Shown: positions 1 through 12,239 of the stretch, piece by piece
How the letters are laid out: every line of letters starts with the position of its first letter
Position numbering within the stretch: the stretch's first letter is position 1
Source of the DNA: Hippophae tibetana
Taxonomy: Eukaryota > Streptophyta > Magnoliopsida > Rosales > Elaeagnaceae
NCBI GenBank assembly: GCA_037013495.1
Contig: CM072806.1
Location: 1,302,001 to 1,366,000 of the forward strand
DNA length: 64,000 nucleotides
Reading direction: 5' to 3'
Made by a program: the position numbers and the translations under genes
The notes under the pieces: model-generated
Seen by the model: only the letters and a program-made list of their open reading frames with translations
Database searches by the model: none
What the model was told of the DNA's origin: nothing

Positions 1-366
1 GGCAACAAATGGATGCCAAGTTTATGTTAAATTTCCTTGCTTAAACTTTACTATGAGCTATGTTTGTTTGTATAACATAACGGAAGGATCATTCTATGTA
101 TTTCTAATTAGAATCGTGTACAATTATTTGTTATGATTCGTGATCATCTACCAGTTTTGGCCCTGTTAGCATTGGTTTATACCAACTTGTAATAGAGGTA
201 TTAAAAAGGCTGTACTCAAAGTTCTATGGCCAACTCCAAAGACGCTCTAAAGCGCTACTTTAGTGCAAAAACTCCACCGAAGCTTGCTCCAATCAGGCAC
301 TAAATCATGGCACTATTTTAAAGTTTTGAACAGTGCAGCACCATATTTGGTGCATTAAAGATATAG

Positions 367-817
367 CTAGGGGTGTTCATTGGATGAAAATCGTTGATTT
401 TATACTCATTTAATCCGATCCGATCATTTAATCGGATTGAAACATCCTAATTCGCAATCGATCTGATCATTTTTCAAATTTGATGCAATTCGAACTGTAA
501 CCTATTCGGATTGAATCTGATCAATTCGACCAATAAACTTAATTAATTCTATTTTTGGTATTTTTGAATAATTTTTTTAAATTTTCACATAAATTATAAC
601 ATAAAATTATTTGAGTTAAAAAAAACCTTAAAAAGCCAAATAAATATATTATATATATATATATAATTAATTTCGTATGAATTGTAGTAAAATCTGTCAT
701 CCAATTCGAACTTAACGGATAAAAAAATATTTCATCTGATTCGATCAGATGGTCAGATCGAAATCGTCAAAAAATTAACATATTGAATTGGATTGATCGA
801 ATTTTTTGTACACCCTT
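367..817. mobile_element. Short hAT-like non-autonomous element
   Basis: The 451 bp segment begins CTAGGGGTGTTC and ends GTACACCCTT, a short imperfect terminal inverted repeat of the AGGGGTGT type found in plant hAT elements. It is flanked by AGATATAG (359-366) and AGATATAA (818-825), an 8 bp target-site duplication matching at 7 of 8 positions, as expected for hAT insertion. The interior is a mosaic of GATCGATT/AATCGGAT-like subterminal repeats in both directions and has no coding capacity. Two elements of similar build occur at 2258-2592 and 21920-22258. Confidence 0.7.
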
Positions 818-1139
818 AGATATAATGCTATTTTAGTACAATGGGTTGGAGATTGAAAAAAAGAGTGAATATTACACTATTTTAGAGTTTTGGGTTAGAG
901 TTTATGTAAGCATAGATTAAAAAAAAAGTAAATATTACACTATTTTAGAGTTTTGAGTTAGAGTTGATGTAAGCAATCTAATCATCTTTTTAGTTGAAAG
1001 CATGATCTCTTTATTCTCAATTATGTGTTCTCTCTCTCATATGTACAAAGAAGTTCTCTTCAAATGATTCAAGTGCTACCTTTAAAGTTCATACTCTCTT
1101 TCAATATGTTGTTTGAGAATATTCTTATTTTCAACCACA

Positions 1140-1230
1140 TTAAAATCTCAAATAAAATAAAAAATTATATTAAATTAATACATTTAATTAAATGTAAGTA
1201 TTATTAAGATATCACCTAAAAAATATGTAA
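1140..1230. repeat. Isolated arm of a fold-back repeat family
   Basis: This segment ends TTAAGATATCACCTAAA and contains AATAAAATAAAAAATTATA. Both match the right arm of the long fold-back element at 25095-25543 in the same order. I read it as a solitary or truncated member of that family. The inner boundary was not resolved. Confidence 0.45.
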
Positions 1231-1579
1231 AAAATAATACATAAAATGAAATTATGGTACCATTAAGATAACAAATCATTTATTTGATGCTATATTGTTT
1301 AAAATCTATTTGATACCACTAAGAAGATGATTGCATTTCTTTCACATGCATTCTTTTGTTTTATTTCAACAAAAAATCATTTGAACTGTTTGCATTTTTA
1401 TTAAAAAAAAATATAAGCTAATTTAACATAATTCAAAATAATAAGACTAACTCGACTCTTCAACTTATTTTTAAATATGTTTGTAATAAGATTACTCCTC
1501 ACCCAATTTTTTTAATATGTTTATTTACTATTACATCAAATATTATATTATTACGAGATATTGGGTCCTTCAATCCTAT

Positions 1580-2015
1580 AATTAGGTGAATTATACACTT
1601 TAATTTTATAATTTTTTAGATTAGTTTTATTAATCCTATGATTTAAAAATATAATTAATTAAGTTAAAAAATTCAAATATTAAGATTTTTTTAAAAGATA
1701 AAATAAAATTTTATATTTTATTAATAAAAAAATTTAAAAAGACCTCACATTTTTTCTTCTTTTTTCTCCCTCTCCTTCTCTCTCTTCCTCCTCATTTCTC
1801 TCTCTCTCTCTTTCTTCTCTTAATTTTATTTTTTATTTTATATATATTAATAAAATAATGATAGAGAAAGAGAAGAAAGAGAAAAGAAGAAGACAAAAAT
1901 AGTAGAAAGGCTTATCTATTGAAAAAATTTAATCTTTGTTAATTTTAAATTACAAAATTAATAAAAAATTATTTAAAAAATTACAAAACTAAAATATATA
2001 AATGAGTGTTACAAG
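1580..2015. repeat. Fold-back (large imperfect inverted repeat) element
   Basis: The left part (TATACACTTTAATTTTATAA onwards, from 1590) is an imperfect reverse complement of the right part, which ends ...AAATATATAAATGAGTG near 2008. Toward the centre the left arm is a polypyrimidine tract (about 1743-1820) and the right arm a polypurine tract (about 1860-1895), which pair with each other across a short AT-rich loop. The transcript or single strand could form one hairpin of roughly 400 bases. This is the shape of a fold-back MITE. No coding frame is present and I could not identify a target-site duplication. Confidence 0.5.
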
Positions 2016-2257
2016 AGTATAATTATTTTACTATTAAAGCACTTCAAAGTTCGAAGTGACTTTGTTGTTTTATTGGCTATACAGTTTGCCTTGAGCTAAG
2101 TTGATCGTGCAAGTTCTTTTTTCAAACGTCTCTATCGTAGTTATCTTACCAGCTTTAAGCCAAGTGTTTTTTCATGTTTCGATTTACCAATAGCGTTCTT
2201 TCAAGATTGGTATATCCATTTTAACAAACCATACTAGTGGGACTTGTTGGTTATGAA

Positions 2258-2592
2258 TAGGAGTATCTACTGGTCCGTTCTGATCCGATTTTAAGGAAAA
2301 AAAATTAATCAGATTGGACCGTTTATATTATTCGAATCGGATCATTCCAAACATTTTTAATTAATACAATTCAAACCAAATCGTTTAATTTATAAAATCG
2401 TCCAATTAAATCTGATTTCCAATTTAGTTCAATTTTTGGATACCTTTAATGAAAAATAATATGAAATTTTTAATATATTATTAATCCAGTCCAATTCGAC
2501 CAGTTTAAAAATTAATACAAACCAAACCGAACCGTTTGATTTATAAAATCATTCGATTTGTTCCAATCCAGATCGATTTATGGACACCCCTA
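2258..2592. mobile_element. Short hAT-like non-autonomous element
   Basis: This 335 bp segment runs from TAGGAGTATC to GACACCCCTA. It is flanked by GTTATGAA (2250-2257) and GTTCTGAA (2593-2600), an 8 bp duplication matching 7 of 8. The interior is built from repeated ATCCGATT, AACCGAACCG and GATTTATAAAATC motifs in direct and inverted order, as in the copies at 367-817 and 21920-22258. No protein is encoded. The left terminus has drifted more than the right. Confidence 0.6.
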
Positions 2593-3559
2593 GTTCTGAA
2601 TATGTCAATCTTGACAATTATAAAAACACATGGAAGAAAAGACCAAAGACAAAATTTTCCCTTGAAAGATTTTAATTGGAGTCTTAAATAAAATATATCC
2701 CTAAAATTATAACAATGAAAATAGCACTCAATAATATTGAATGATAAATTTAACACCAAATTTACCTAACTAGTTGAAATTCAATTTAAATACCATCCAA
2801 GTACAAATACAAAGCGTTCGATATAAATTTTTTTGGGTGGATTTCTAAATATAATAATACTATTTTTATTGTAACAAATTTTAAATAATATTATAAATAT
2901 TGTTCTTAAAATAGTGGGCATCAACCATAAGGTTCCATGTATATTAAAAAACCCAAAACTTTTTTTAGTTTATGAAAAATGACAACTATCACAAATGTTG
3001 TCACCTCATTTGCTCAAAACATAACCCAGGTAGCCCCTGTTGCGTGTTGGTCAATCCTGTTCTCTGATCTCTAAAAATAAGTTGATTTCTAAAAAGAAAA
3101 CTTAGAGCTGGATTATATATGGATGAATGGATATGAAAACCAATAATTTCAAGTGAACTAGTCCTACTTCACTAATCAGTAATCCCCATTCTCAAAGCAA
3201 AACATTTTTGAAGTTTTATGGCAAACTGCGTTTATACTCATGGGGAGAGTCCAACAATCTCTCACACCTTTTACTCCCAACTTTTTAAAAATGGTAATTT
3301 CAATGGGAGAGATGGTAATTTCAATGGGAGAGAAAAAACCGACAAACGGAGCTGGAAAGAAAATACATTTGAAGGGAAACAATATCTTATCATAGAAGCA
3401 TCGAGTTTTTGAACCATGCATCCTTGGAGACTGCACGGTGATGCATGGTCAACTTTGAACTCTAAGAGCAAACAACATCAACTAGCTGGACATATTTCCT
3501 CCAAACTGCAAGACAAATGTGAGTTCTTTAGACACATCTCTTACGAAACAGTTTTTGGA

Positions 3560-6500
3560 CTATCTACCCTGAAGGAGTTTATACCTTCTCCCTAAGCACT
3601 CAATGATATCACTAGTGAGTGTTGATCTTTTCTTCTCCTGGAAAGCAATTGAGGCAGCCTTCCTTAACAGAGCCGACCCAGCAATGCACCCTAATACTGT
3701 TGGATTTGTTGGACTACAACGACACATTTGATACAGCTTGGTGTAAAACATATGGAACAGGTACCGGGTAAAAGAAACTATAAGCAGGTTTCAGACTATT
3801 AATACCTGATACTCACATTCCCGTTTGAAGCCAAGCCAAGCTGACGAGCCCAAGACAAGAAAAGCGCCACACTGCAATAATCAATAAGGTAGCTTAATAT
3901 CACAATGTCCACTCGACCAATAAAAGACAGCAGCCTTAAATTCTCACGTGCACCATTTGGAGACAAGACATCAATTATGTTACTGTTATTAACTTACCTT
4001 CCAGAAAGTATATCACCCTGGCCTCCACAACGACGAGGAGAACCATAGAGACTGACTGATTTGACTGCAGCAAGAATCAAAACTTAGAACCAACACAAGT
4101 TCTAGTTTTCACATTTTTTAGAATAAAAATAAAAAAACTCATAAAATTAATAGAATATGGTCACCAATCCACATTTTTGAAAAATACAACTTAGAGATGA
4201 TCAATGCACAGAAAACATAGATACCTAGTTACGTACCTATTTCACCGTCACTAATAAGATCAGATTTTCCTTTCCTGAGGATAGTAACGCCACCAATCCT
4301 GACAAAGATATGGTTTCACATTTCATCAAACCAGTGTCATTTTCAGAACTACACAGCAAACAAACTGCAAATAAAAATAACACATTTCCAGACTAGGTTT
4401 TAGTCGCAAATAATTGTAACACGAACATGTTTAGCAGAGCGTTGATTTAAGAGAGTAAGCCATAGTCATTTCCAATGGAGTAATCTTTGAAGTAAAAGCA
4501 TTTAGTACTAATAGAAATTAAGTCACTTGAAAGCAAGCCTTGTAACAGATTTCATTTCATTCAATTTCCCAAAATCAGATAACCACATAACCTCAGATAG
4601 TAATATTGAAGCCCATATAGTCTGATACATGGTGCTAGATTAATTCTTATCAGAACACCTTTAATGCTTTCTCAAGTCTTAACAATACCATCTTGTTAAA
4701 ATCACGCAGTAGCTATAGCATCTGTTATAAGACCTTAAGGAACAACTTGGAAGAGAAACCTACTGCTTGGAAAGAGATCGTAATTGGTCATGGGCATTCT
4801 CATCATTTACTTCACAATTTAACACTTTTTGAACAAGACGCCTGTATTCATTTACATTAGGAGTCAGGACAGCCAAGGGATAGCCACGAACAAGATCAAG
4901 ACAATTCGTAACAAGAAAGAGGCCATCCTGCAAAGACCAGATGCTCAGTTGACTAGTTAAAAGGTAGGTGATATTGTGTAGAAGTAGCATCATAAAGTAC
5001 ATATCACATTAACATACCCCATCTACAACTATTGGGACATTGGACTGTCTTGCATGCGTCATAATTTCCTGAACACAGTCCTGGACATTCCAATCAATTC
5101 TTTGAATCATTTATGATCAGACTAAAAGAGAATAAATTAAACCACAAGAAAATTAAGAATTAACTGAGAAATCTGTCCTTTTACAACAATAATGTATTTT
5201 TCAAAACAAGATGAAAGAGAACACTTTTAGTAATCATGTATTCCAAATTAAACATAGTATATAAAACTTTAACTTCGAGGCCAAAGATCCAGAAATTAGA
5301 AAAAAGCATTCAAAAACCCTCAAGGACCATATATTGATGCAGCTAGTTAAGTACATGTTTTTTATGGCTTTTTAACCTTTCAAAGTTTTTCAAGAAATAT
5401 ATTTGTCCATAAGAAAAATGATGTGGCAACAGTGTTGGTAACTAAAAGGGGAGCACACATGAAGCAACCAAGACCATGAGTCAACACCGTATTTTTCATG
5501 CAATGTTAAGTAGGGATGTCAACGGAATGGGGTGGAGCCGGGAAGCTATCCCATTCTCATTTGAATATTGCAAGGATCAGGGCAAGATTCTTCATCGAAG
5601 GTTGGGATCAAGAGAGTTGGTTTTAAGGTTTGGCAGATCATATCCGTACTAGATTGCAAAGTTGGAAAGGTCTTTACTTATCTTTCACTGGGCGCCGATG
5701 CCTGATTTCTTCTGCAATTCACAGTATGTATTTACACTCCTTCCATGTCTATAGGTGGCCAATTTTTGTCCTGGATGATCTTACGAAAGCCATAAGAAAC
5801 TTTTTCTGAACTGGTTCTATTGATAGACTTAAACTAATTCAAGTAGCTTGGCATGATTGTTATCACCCCTTAGCTGAGAGAGGACTTGGTTTGAAAGACC
5901 TTAGGGTTATGAACGAAGCCATGTTTGAGAAAATTTACCTAGCGTTTAATTACTGGGGACACTACTACCTTGTGTTACTTACGGAGAAGGTATCTAGATA
6001 GAAGCAATGTCCTGAGAGGTTAATATATATATTTTTTTTGTTTAGCCCTATCTACGATCCCATTTTTGCACAATCTTGAAGGAATTTTGGTAGCTTTTGG
6101 GTAGAAACTCCTTATGTGTTTTTGGTATGATAATTGACTTTGTAGTCTCTTAGTTGAGAGAATTCATGATATCCTTCCATGTCTATAGGTGGCCAATTTT
6201 TGTCCTGGATGATCTTACGAAAGCCATAAGAAACTTTTTCTGAACTGGTTCTATTGATAGACTTAAACTAATTCAAGTAGCTTGGCATGATTGTTATCAC
6301 CCCTTAGCTGAGAGAGGACTTGGTTTGAAAGACCTTAGGGTTATGAACGAAGCCATGTTTGAGAAAATTTACCTAGCGTTTAATTACTGGGGACACTACT
6401 ACCTTGTGTTAGAAGGTATCTAGATAGAAGCAATGTCCTGAGAGGTTAATATATATATTTTTTTTGTTTAGCCCTATCTACGATCCCATTTTTGCACAAT

Positions 6501-9500
6501 CTTGAAGGAATTTTGGTAGCTTTTGGGTATAAACTCCTTATGTGTTTTTGGTATGATAATTGACTTTGTAGTCTCTTAGTTGAGAGAATTCATGATATCC
6601 CTCCAAACATATATATCGATGTCGTAGTTGGTGATTATGTAAAGAAAGATGGGTGACATTTCCTCCTTTTGAGGCCTTGCACTCAGAGGTGACTTTAGAA
6701 ATCTAATCAGTGGTGGGAGGTATTGGTATTGATATATGCATTTAGACGTGCTATGTTTGAAGGAGTCTCTACGATGGAGGCTTATGACTTGTTACGTCTG
6801 GTGGGGGAAAACAAAGGTTAGACCAAGGAGATTTGGGCCCTTTTTACGCCTCCTTCACGGTCCATTTTGTTTTGGAGAGTGATTCATGGAAAGGTACCCA
6901 CAGATTATGATATTCAAAAGCGTGAACATTCTTTTCCTTCACGATGTTATTTATGTGGTTCTGTTAAGGAGACTTTTCCTCACTTTTTCTTTAAATGCTC
7001 TTTTGCATGTACCCACTAGGATCTTCTTCACCACTTTTTTGGCATCCATCCATGCACAGATTTTACGGTCTTAGACCTTTGGTAATATATCATGTCCATG
7101 GAGATCTTAGTCCATAGGTTTGGAATCTTTGTAAGGTAGGTATTACCTTCATTTGGGTTATGTGGTCAGCTTGAAATCAACATTGTGTTGATAATAATGC
7201 CATCCCACTTTGAACTTCTCTTCCTAAATTATGGCGATTTATCAAGGAAGCAAATATGGTACAAAGTGATGCAATGAAGAATACAATGGTTGATCTTCAA
7301 ATTCTTCATAGACTTCAGATTCGAGGTATTCCGCCTCATGCCATCGAATTTTAAAGGTTATCTGACAACCAAACCCTCAGGACTAGATGAATATTAACAC
7401 TGATGTTGTAGCTTTTGGAGCCCCAGGTTTAGCGGGTTGTGTAAGAGGTTTTAAGACTTCTCGATCTCGATGTTGTTTTTGTATTCCACTTTTTACTTTT
7501 GAGGCAGAGTTTGCCACAACTATTCATGCGGTGAGGTAGGCTGATTTGTTTGGTTGGAGGAAGCTTGGGCTGGAATCGAATTCAACATATATGATTAAAC
7601 TTTTTCAAACCAACTCTCTTTCGGTCCCCTGGCATTGGTACCCAGCTTGGATGGATTGCCTGGAAAGAATTAATCGCATGAAATTTTGTTCTTCAGACAT
7701 TTTTAAGGAGGATAACTTTGTAGCTGATATTATATCATCTTAGGCTCCCAGCATTTGCAACGCAATTTAGTGGTGGGATGCTCCATTATTTGCTAATTCT
7801 TTTGTTTTTTCAGATTTCAACAAATTTCCTAAATATATGTTTTGTTGAATTGGTTGTCTTGTATGTTTATTTCTATATTTTTCTCTTATTTTTAATAAAA
7901 TTTGTAGGGGATGGACTCCATGGTGAGGGTGCTACGGAAGTGCCAACATAGTTAGGTTGTCTTGATGCATCTATTCATTTCTATCTCCTACAACCTTCAT
8001 TAAAAAGTTTAAATTTAGAATACAAATCATAGCTATAATTAAATTCTTTACTTTGAAGTTTAACAATCATTACAATAAATGTTATCTCATATAACATAAT
8101 ATTAGATTTTCAAAATTAAAGTATTGATTTATTAATGAAAACATTATTTTTGATCAAAATTCATATAACTTCACTTTAAATATATATATATATATATAAG
8201 AAAACGGGATTGAGGAACTGGAGGGTGGAGAGGGTAATTCCAAAACCCATTCCATCCCAACAAGGACATTCCCTAATAGTGTTAAAATCAGGGTTTCCCC
8301 ATGAATTTTGGTTGGCAAATTACACCCTTATTGCTAAGGTGAGATCATTAAATGCAATATAAGTTGCAAATACACAATGAAAACCACGTAGCATAAAGTT
8401 CATGACCTCAATTAATTATACTTTAAAAACTAACCAAAAGAAAGGAATCTCTCCCTAGGCCAGGACCAACAACAAGACAGTCAAATCTTTCCATCCACTT
8501 GTCAACTTCAGCAAGAACTTTGCCTGCAATGGTTATTTTTTCTTCATCCCTGAAAGTACCAGTTAAGTCGGCATCATGGTGGACAACAAAATTCAAATAT
8601 TTTAAGAGACAAGAAGCAGCAGCAACCACAACAAACAAATCACCTAACACTATAAGACTCCTCTAAAATAGGATGCACAATTAACTCAGGACTGTAGCCT
8701 TTTATCACCAAAGCAGCATCTTTTGTACAGAAAACATGGGACAAATCCGCACCCTGGAAGAGAAAGAGACAAAGTCATTTCCATCAAGCAAGAAAGTCAA
8801 GATAAGAAAAACCAGCAAGGCAAGTCTGTTTTCATATATAGTTCATAAGAAACTGCATGTTTGTCTTTCTTTCTTTTTTTGGAGGGGTTTTTTTTTTTTG
8901 TTGTTTTGGGGAGAGGGGGGGAGGCGATAAGAAAAAGAAAAAAAGGAAGGCCAAGAATGTCACCAACAATTTTTAAAGCTGAGATAGCAGCGAAATATGG
9001 AGCACCAGTATATTCACGACATCCACCTATAACAGCTATCTTTCCTGGTAAACACAAAAAGGAAGGAAGTGCATGAGGTTTTTCCCATTCCCTTAATGAC
9101 ACATAAAGCTATATGGAACAAACCAATTACTTGAGATAATCAAACAAGATTAGACTTGAAATTGAATTTTAAAGTAGCCACCAAAGAAGCTTTTAGGAGT
9201 TTTTAGTTACACAAGCTGAAATATCAATTATCAGTTATCATTTAATGTAGGAAGAATGAGTTGTTTCCTAGTTTTGTTTGTTTTATTCCTAATATAGTTA
9301 TGTTGCTTTAAGCTGTGAAATGCCCATTAGGTTACTATATAGGCCTTATACAGTTTAATTTTAAATTATATTGCAGACCTAGAAATTATAATGACTTTTA
9401 TGATGAATATTATGAGCTTAAGAACCTATTAGTTCTCTGATTTATCCCCCAAATACCTGTTGTTCTTCGTGGCTACCATTTCTAAATCTCCCTGCATCAA

Positions 9501-9842
9501 ATTTCTCTCCCCACACCATCATTGCAAAGTTTACCAAGTACTCAAAACATCATACAAACTTAAAGACGCATACACACACATGCTCTAATTGTATCAACAT
9601 ACATGTCTGGTTTTATAATGAACATAATAAAGACAGGATCATTTGAGCTTACCAGCCTGACCCTTGTGCCTATTGCTATCAAGGGTTGGAGTAATTACTC
9701 GTAAAATATTGTCAGCATCAGCCTCTGAATTGGGTCCACCTGAAAACTTTACCTCCTGCATTTTCTTCTGATGGGCGTCGTCAGCTCCAAGAGTCCTCAT
9801 CAAGAACTGTTGCCTTCTCAAAACAATCAAGCTAGCTAACAT
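3560..9842 (-). CDS. NAXD: ATP-dependent (S)-NAD(P)H-hydrate dehydratase
   Basis: The enzyme uses ATP to dehydrate hydrated, damaged NADH and NADPH back to the active cofactors, as a repair activity of the ribokinase-like NnrD/CARKD family. Ten coding exons on the minus strand join in frame to 355 codons plus stop, close to the ~365 residues of plant homologues: 9842-9653, 9044-8968, 8753-8644, 8549-8435, 5080-5018, 4927-4764, 4298-4237, 4064-3998, 3871-3806, 3713-3560. Visible motifs are [13 protein letters not shown] after the leader, GPGLGRD (exon 4), VVDGDGLFLV across exons 5-6, [11 protein letters not shown] (exon 6) and [15 protein letters not shown] (exon 8), whose Asp near residue 278 is the family's catalytic aspartate. 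The N-terminus [16 protein letters not shown] looks like an organelle presequence. The ATG at 9842 lines up with homologues. A 5'-UTR intron (about 10110-9856) is likely. Intron 4 (8434-5081) is swollen by transposons. Exon 9's donor was chosen to keep frame and is the least certain boundary. Confidence 0.93.
5585..7960 (+). mobile_element. 5'-truncated LINE (non-LTR retrotransposon) remnant
   Basis: In broken frames on the plus strand the sequence reads the C-terminal part of a plant LINE ORF2. First comes the reverse-transcriptase thumb ([18 protein letters not shown], about 5630-5700, then [20 protein letters not shown]). Next is the zf-RVT zinc-binding segment ([20 protein letters not shown], about 6940-7000), then an RNase H-like domain ending [11 protein letters not shown] near 7740. 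The endonuclease and fingers/palm are absent, as expected from 5' truncation during target-primed insertion. Several stops and frame changes separate the blocks, so it is not active. It lies antisense to NAXD, inside intron 4. It carries a tandem duplication at 5738-6600. A 3' A-tail was not resolved. Confidence 0.8.
5738..6600 (+). repeat. 434 bp tandem duplication inside the LINE remnant
   Basis: The block starting TCCTTCCATGTCTATAGGTG at 5738 recurs at 6172 and ends near 6599. The two copies are nearly identical by eye; the clearest difference is 8 bases (CTTACGGA) present in the first copy and absent from the second. The high identity compared with the decayed LINE around it means the duplication is much younger than the insertion. 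Confidence 0.9.
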
Positions 9843-9855
9843 AAAGTCTCTTGAA

Positions 9856-10250
9856 CTGAACCGAAATCCATGACATATTTGAAAAACATCAATCGGACAA
9901 AACCCACAAAACACCTATTTGAACTGAACCCATATAAAACCTACAATCTGACAATCAAGCTAAGACAGCATCCAAGGAAGGAAGAAATAAATAAATTACT
10001 TAAAACGGCTAACAGAAATCAAAAAACTAAAAAGGACTATTTATTACCCATATATCGACTAACAAGAAGAACCCAACTTTGATCAAATTGCAATATGACC
10101 GCAAGCGCACCTGCGTAAACTACCGAATCGCGGGCTCTTAACCAAGCTCAGAGTCAGAGTAGTGAAGCCCAACCCAATGAAATGACTCACCATTAAAATG
10201 GCTTCCTTCGTTTCGATGTGGTGGGATAAACAGAGGTTGCTACAAATAGA
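9856..10250 (-). promoter_or_regulatory. Probable 5' UTR exon, leader intron and promoter-proximal region of NAXD
   Basis: Upstream of the NAXD start codon a GT donor follows ACGCAG at 10111, and a CAG acceptor ends at 9856, suggesting a leader intron of about 255 bp with an untranslated first exon above 10111. Base composition rises from the AT-rich intergenic level in about 10090-10310, which fits a transcribed leader or core promoter. No TATA box was assigned. Confidence 0.4.
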
Positions 10251-10311
10251 TGAGTATATCGTAACTTAAAACGGCAGTATATACTTCCTCAGGCGACGCG
10301 ATCAATTTAGT

Positions 10312-12239
10312 TTAGGGAAAATTCTAAACATCTTGCTGTGGTCTTTACTGATTTAATAAAAGAACCAATATAACAACTAATAAAAATAAATACAAAAAGA
10401 AGGATATAACTTCAATATAAACATAAAAAATTACTATTTAAAATAGTATTCTTTTGATGATATTATTATTTTTTAAGTTAAATAGCTTATTCCAAAAGTT
10501 TTTATTTAAAAAATTGTTTAAGGATAAATTTTTATTTGTATTAAAAATTAAATTAGAAATCCAAACATTTCCTTTCACCTTTCACAAAATACAAATTATT
10601 TTCCCTCATTTTAAGGTTAATTACGTTTTATGCATATTAAATAATCTGTAAAAATGTTTAAAAATTTATTTTATTATAAATTTATAATTATGTCTATAAC
10701 GTATAAGTAATGATAAAAACACAATCAATAATATGTATTTTTTTTAAAATGTCAATAAAATATGAATATTGATACAATTATGTTAAATTTGGTTAAATTT
10801 TTAGTGTTACTTATAAATTATGAACATAATTATAACAAAGTAAAAGTTTTGAATATTTTTATAAATTACTTTTACATTGTGGACATAAAACCTAATGAAC
10901 CTCTCATCTCAATCTATCTTATTAACTCTCATTTTGGTCTTTCTGTCCTCTTAATCTATCTATATTTTTCTTATTCTATTATATTTGTGTATCTTTAATT
11001 TATTTATATAAGCATTACGATTTTTATTTTTAAATGTAAAGTTATTTAAATTTATAAATTAAGAGATAAAAAATTATATTGTTAATGAAAGAGAAACAAA
11101 CATACTTATACGAGAGAGATTGAGAGAGACTTATATAAGAAAAAAGTTTTTATTTTTAAGCAAAGTGTAATAAAGTATATTTTTTGAGTTTTTAGAAAAA
11201 GAATAATGGGAAAAAAGGTTCCTCAACATCAAAAAGAGATAATAGTTTAACAACACCATCTCTATAAAAAGTGAATCTTCATCCTCTAAGGACGAGTTCA
11301 GTAGAAAAGTTAGAAGTGACCAAAGGAGGTCAGACAACATAAAACTCCTTAATAAAATTTTCAACATTCAAGAAAGAAATGCGACAAATAGAAAGCGATG
11401 AGAAATAGGCAAACTTTTCTTTTATTGTTAGAAAATCATGGATAATAACAAGTCGCTCATAAAGGATAGGCGCCTAACTAGAGGGACTAACAAGCTCTAA
11501 TTTCTTCGACACCTTCATACTTCGTGATTGTTTTGAAGCCTTTTTGTAAGAATTTGAGGGTAAAAGATATACGTATAGAAAGAAGAGAAAGCTACAAGTC
11601 TACGGTGTGAAGAAATGGAAAGGGAAAGGTGAAATTTATAGACCATCCATAACTCGTTAAAGTACTTAACGAGCCTTAAACGACGGGTGATAAAGCATGC
11701 CAAAAAACACAAAATATGTTTTAAGAATAGAGAGAAGGAGAATGGTAAACCACCAAAACAAAATAGTTTTTGGTTTTTCAAATAACAAAGCATCAAAAAC
11801 AATACAAATAAATATAAGATAAATAAGGTAAAGCACATAAATTACATGCATGAAGACTACAAGTTAAAAAGGAGAAAATAAGTAGATTGCTCAACTCCAT
11901 AAAAATCACCTAAAATAGTGATCAAACAACATCCCTCTATTTAAAAAATTTATGAGAGGTAATAGAGCCAGGTGGATTCTTTGAAGAAGATTTGTTTCTT
12001 TTTATACTATACTTAATATGTATAATACATCCAACTTAGAGATGCTCATATAAGCCACAATAACCACATCTTAACGAAACATATAGGGGAGAGCAGAAAG
12101 GATAGCTTTATAAGGTACTCCATAAAGATTTAAGACACTGCCTAATAAGGTAGTTAGCAATGCCACATAGATGGCACAAAACGTGCAAAAGAGTGATAGA
12201 ATCTGGGTCTCTAGTTTCTTTGAGTAGCACACAGAGGAA
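10312..12239. other. AT-rich intergenic region with no recognised gene
   Basis: The first part, to about 11100, is very AT-rich and non-coding. From about 11130 to 12240 the composition becomes more even, with frames on the minus strand of 60-107 codons that match no family I recognise. It may be an outer part of the decayed copia element that is recognisable from 12240 onward, but nothing in it proves this. Confidence 0.4.

Larger units (their letters stand above)
1..3559. other. AT-rich intergenic region downstream of NAXD
   Basis: No convincing host gene is visible here. The stretch holds two hAT-like short elements (367-817 and 2258-2592), a fold-back repeat arm near 1140-1230 and a fold-back element near 1580-2015, each listed separately. 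An (AT)n run lies near 650-665. A 21 bp unit is repeated twice in tandem at about 3291-3332. The last few hundred bases before 3559 are less AT-rich and probably include the 3' untranslated region of the minus-strand NAXD gene. Open frames in this stretch are short, overlap on both strands and resemble no protein family I know. Confidence 0.6.
5511..8275. mobile_element. hAT-like element interrupted by a LINE, in NAXD intron 4
   Basis: The left end TAGGGATGTCAACGG (5511) and the right end, whose reverse complement starts TAGGGAATGTCC (8275), form a loose terminal inverted repeat. The next inward blocks on each side also match in inverted orientation (AATGGGGTGGAG on the left, AACCCATTCCATCCC on the right). 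Flanks AATGTTAA (5502-5509) and AGTGTTAA (8278-8285) resemble an 8 bp hAT-type duplication, one or two bases off the ends. Almost all of the interior is a LINE fragment that landed inside the shorter element. The boundaries between the two are approximate. Confidence 0.5.

Noticed and set aside
3176-3471. Overlapping short frames just downstream of NAXD
   Set aside because: They include a duplicated 21 bp unit and run on both strands over the likely 3' UTR; no homology is apparent.
8861-8940. Poly-T and G-rich tract as a possible regulatory or quadruplex site in NAXD intron 2
   Set aside because: The G runs are GGGG and GGGGGG with irregular spacing and on the antisense strand; it is probably just the polypyrimidine-rich interior of an intron.
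11131-11851. Minus-strand frames rich in Leu, Phe and Tyr that look membrane-like
   Set aside because: AT-rich DNA produces such composition by chance; no conserved motif or start context was seen.
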